Shown one piece after another: positions 61,929 to 64,000 of a DNA stretch of 64,000 nucleotides. The translations under genes were made by a program, and so were the position numbers. The notes under the pieces are model-generated. The model was not told where the DNA came from and did no database searches. It was given only the letters and a program-made list of their open reading frames with translations. Source of the stretch: Leucobacter aridicollis (lineage in GTDB: Bacteria; Actinomycetota; Actinomycetes; Actinomycetales; Microbacteriaceae); assembly GCF_024399335.1 (NCBI RefSeq), contig NZ_CP075339.1:2914001-2978000 (forward strand), in the 5' to 3' direction. Each line of letters opens with the position of its first letter. Within the stretch, counting starts at the first letter, position 1.

Positions 61929-64000
61929 TCAGCTCGCCGTCGCGGCGGCCTTCTCCGCTGCTTTCTCAGCAGCCTTCGCCTGTGCGCGAAGCTCCTTCTC
62001 GTGGACAGGCCAGAGACCGGCTGCCCGCTGCTCGTCGACGTAGTTCTGCGCCTCCTGCTGGCGCTCCTCCTCTATGCCAGTCGCGATCTCCGCGCGCAGT
62101 AGGGCGTCGTCAAGGCCGAAGGCGTCCACAAGGTCGAGCGCGTGCTCGCGGATACGGCCAAGCAGCCTATCGATGTACGCAGTGACCGACTCGGCGCGCT
62201 TGCCCGACATGCGTCCGTGCACGAGGTACCACGTCATGTTGCGCTCGATGACCGTGAGCCCGAACAGGTCGCGCAGCCAGGTCATCACCTGCTTCGTGCC
62301 CGGATCGCTGAGCTTGTCGACTTCCTCGGTGAACGCCTCCCACTGGAGCAGTTCAGCATGGGCGCGAGCGGCCTCGATGAGCTTGTGCTGCTGGGCATTG
62401 AACGCGTCTTCGCTGCGCGCGGCACGCTCAGCCTTCGGCACGTCCTTCGTTGCGTCGCGCAGCGCGCTCGCGACCTCGGCGACCATCGTCTCGACGCGGT
62501 CCGTGAGCAGCTCTCGCTGCGACTCCGCGCTGCGGAAGCTCTCGACCGAGCGAGCAGTCTGCCCGAAGTCGACGATGCTCTGGCCAAGCTGACGGAGCCC
62601 GAACCGGCTCACGCGGTCGCCGATCTGGCTCGCAGCAGCTCGGGCGAGCGCGGCCTTGTCGCCGCCCTTGAACTGCGCGGCGTAGTCAGTGAGCAGGCGC
62701 TTGCCGACGAGCTGCAGTAGCACAGTGTTGTCGCCCTCGAACGTGACGTAAATGTCGAGGTCGGCGCGCAAACCAGTCAGACGGTTCTTGGCCATGAAGC
62801 CCGCGCCGCCGCACGCCTCGCGCGCTTCCTGCAGCGTGTCGAGCGCGGCCCACGTCGAGAGCGATTTCAGCCCGGCGGCGAGGGTCTCGAGATCCTCACG
62901 GTTCTCATCAGTGTCCTTCACACCAGAGAACACCTCATCGAACACGGTGAGCAGCCGCTCGTGCGCGAACGCCATCGCGTAGGTCTCAGCAAGCCGCGGA
63001 AGCAGCCGCCGCTGGTGCTGGCCGTAGTCCATGAGCACCGTCTCGCGTCCCGATGCGCCAGGGAACTGGCGGCGCTGCGTGCCATAGCGGATCGCGATGG
63101 AAAGCGCCGCCTGCATCGCGCGCACGGCCGAGCCGTCGAGCGAGACGCGGCCCTGCACAAGCGTGCCAATCATCGTGAAGAAGCGCCGACCCGGGCTCTC
63201 GATATGCGAAGAGTAGGTGCCGTCAGCAGTGACATCACCGTAGCGGTTGAGCAGGTTCTCGCGCGGAATCCTGACATTCGTGAAGTGCAGGCGGCCGTTG
63301 TCGATGCCGTTCAGGCCGCCCTTCACGCCGTCGTCTTCGCTGCCGACACCGGGCAGCAGCTTGCCGTCAGGTGTGCGGATCGGAACGAAGAACGCGTGCA
63401 CGCCGTGGTTGACGCCGCGCGTGATGAGCTGCGCGAAGACCACGGCGGCCTGACCGTGAAGCGCCGCGTTGCCGAGATAATCTTTCCACGCGCCCTTGAA
63501 AGGGGTGTGGATCTCGAACTCCTCGGATTCCGGATCGTAGGTCGCAGTCGTGCCAATGGAGGCGACATCCGAGCCGTGCCCGATCTCGGTCATCGCGAAG
63601 GCGCCGGGGAGCTTCAAACTCATCACGTCGGGCAGCCACTTCTCGTGGTGCGAGCGATTGCCGAGGTGCAGGATCGCTGAGCCAAACAGCCCCCACTGCA
63701 CGCCACCCTTGATCTGCATCGAGGGGTCCGCGAGCACGAGCTCCTGGAACGCTGCGACGTTTCCACCGTGATTATCGCCGCCGCCAAGATACTTCGGGAA
63801 GGCGCGCTGAATCGCTCCCGCCTCGACAAGCTCATGGAGCTGGCTGAGCACCCGGATCCGGTGCTCATCCATCGGCTGCCCGGGAATCGTGTGCAGGCTC
63901 GGCCGTGAGCGCACGAGCTCCCTGGCTTCGAGGCGCTCGGTCTTCCACTTTCCGAGGAGCGCGTCGCTCACCTGCTGGACGTTGATGCGAGGGGCGTTGT
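61929..64000 (-). CDS. Acyl-CoA oxidase/dehydrogenase-like protein (5' end outside window)
   Basis: At least 680 residues from the GTG at 63971; the frame stays open to the window edge with family-like sequence (PRINVQQVSDALLGKWK), so the true start is probably beyond 64000. Acyl-CoA oxidase layout: N-terminal helical domain, FAD domain with FAMTEIGHGSDVASIGTTATYDPE and GNAALHGQAAVVFAQL, and a C-terminal domain with CGGAGFMAKNRL and the Glu-containing TFEGDNTVLLQLV motif. Catalyses the first step of beta-oxidation, passing electrons to oxygen or to a carrier. The C-terminus ends in an Ala/Lys/Glu-rich helix. Confidence 0.92.
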   Translation of the reverse strand, partial: NAPRINVQQVSDALLGKWKTERLEARELVRSRPSLHTIPGQPMDEHRIRVLSQLHELVEAGAIQRAFPKYLGGGDNHGGNVAAFQELVLADPSMQIKGGVQWGLFGSAILHLGNRSHHEKWLPDVMSLKLPGAFAMTEIGHGSDVASIGTTATYDPESEEFEIHTPFKGAWKDYLGNAALHGQAAVVFAQLITRGVNHGVHAFFVPIRTPDGKLLPGVGSEDDGVKGGLNGIDNGRLHFTNVRIPRENLLNRYGDVTADGTYSSHIESPGRRFFTMIGTLVQGRVSLDGSAVRAMQAALSIAIRYGTQRRQFPGASGRETVLMDYGQHQRRLLPRLAETYAMAFAHERLLTVFDEVFSGVKDTDENREDLETLAAGLKSLSTWAALDTLQEAREACGGAGFMAKNRLTGLRADLDIYVTFEGDNTVLLQLVGKRLLTDYAAQFKGGDKAALARAAASQIGDRVSRFGLRQLGQSIVDFGQTARSVESFRSAESQRELLTDRVETMVAEVASALRDATKDVPKAERAARSEDAFNAQQHKLIEAARAHAELLQWEAFTEEVDKLSDPGTKQVMTWLRDLFGLTVIERNMTWYLVHGRMSGKRAESVTAYIDRLLGRIREHALDLVDAFGLDDALLRAEIATGIEEERQQEAQNYVDEQRAAGLWPVHEKELRAQAKAAEKAAEKAAATAS

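Overview
The window is chromosomal DNA of a high-GC Gram-positive actinobacterium. The evidence is the GC-rich coding sequence, the many GTG and some TTG starts, and characteristic genes: CarD, a SenX3/RegX3-like pair with PhoU, a mycobacterial-type SerC, a PdtaS-like kinase and an Rv3235-family protein. Gene content and style suggest Microbacteriaceae (for example Leucobacter), but the genus is inference. Gene density is high. I saw no rRNA, CRISPR array or prophage, one tRNA gene, and one decayed IS5-type element.

Layout. 1-7694: a same-strand catabolic cluster with a ribose-type ABC importer (ATPase cut by the window edge), Gfo/Idh/MocA oxidoreductase, COG3618 amidohydrolase/lactonase, rhamnose-mutarotase-like protein, class V PLP enzyme, M20 hydrolase and RidA. 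7695-8272: a gene-free stretch with a terminator, a 13-bp tandem repeat and a 27-bp inverted repeat, followed by tRNA-Arg(CCU). 8456-15351: housekeeping (NlpC/P60 protein, glutamate dehydrogenase, DtxR/IdeR-type regulator, serC, rlmB, cysS). 15408-19395: phosphate signalling (phoU, senX3-like, regX3-like, with a PHO-box-like site), a lipoprotein and carD. 19646-24909: proS, a protein mannosyltransferase, a 3-hydroxyisobutyrate-dehydrogenase-like enzyme and a LysR regulator.

24983-33545 is the most interesting accessory region: two MHS-type transporters, an acyl-CoA synthetase, a TetR regulator, and an operon of SDR, acyl-CoA dehydrogenase and APH-type kinase. The acyl-CoA synthetase/TetR gap and the SDR operon promoter carry nearly identical 25-bp operator sequences. 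The gene set (ligase, reductase, small-molecule kinase, ACAD) resembles the Lva or ACAD10/11 route, which phosphorylates and then eliminates the 4-hydroxyl of 4-hydroxyacyl-CoAs.

33690-38172 is a PspC-type envelope-stress module (response regulator, PspC-kinase, divergent PspC membrane protein and a partner). Its last gene ends inside the CTAG target of a roughly 67-bp MITE-like element, followed by a truncated, frameshifted IS5-family transposase. 39176-48330: PdtaS-like kinase, Rv3235-family protein, VIT-family transporter, an MGMT-like protein coupled to an HTH-less LysR-type ligand-binding protein, EamA/TetR pair, and tdh-kbl with a divergent LysR gene. 48327-59426 is rich in proteases and peptide import: zinc metallopeptidase, DUF885 protein, XRE-cupin regulator, DUF1028 protein, Dpp-type importer with a fused double ATPase, glutaminase and prolyl aminopeptidase. 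59542-61856 is a PadR/DUF1048/DrrAB-type exporter operon. The window ends inside an acyl-CoA oxidase-like gene.
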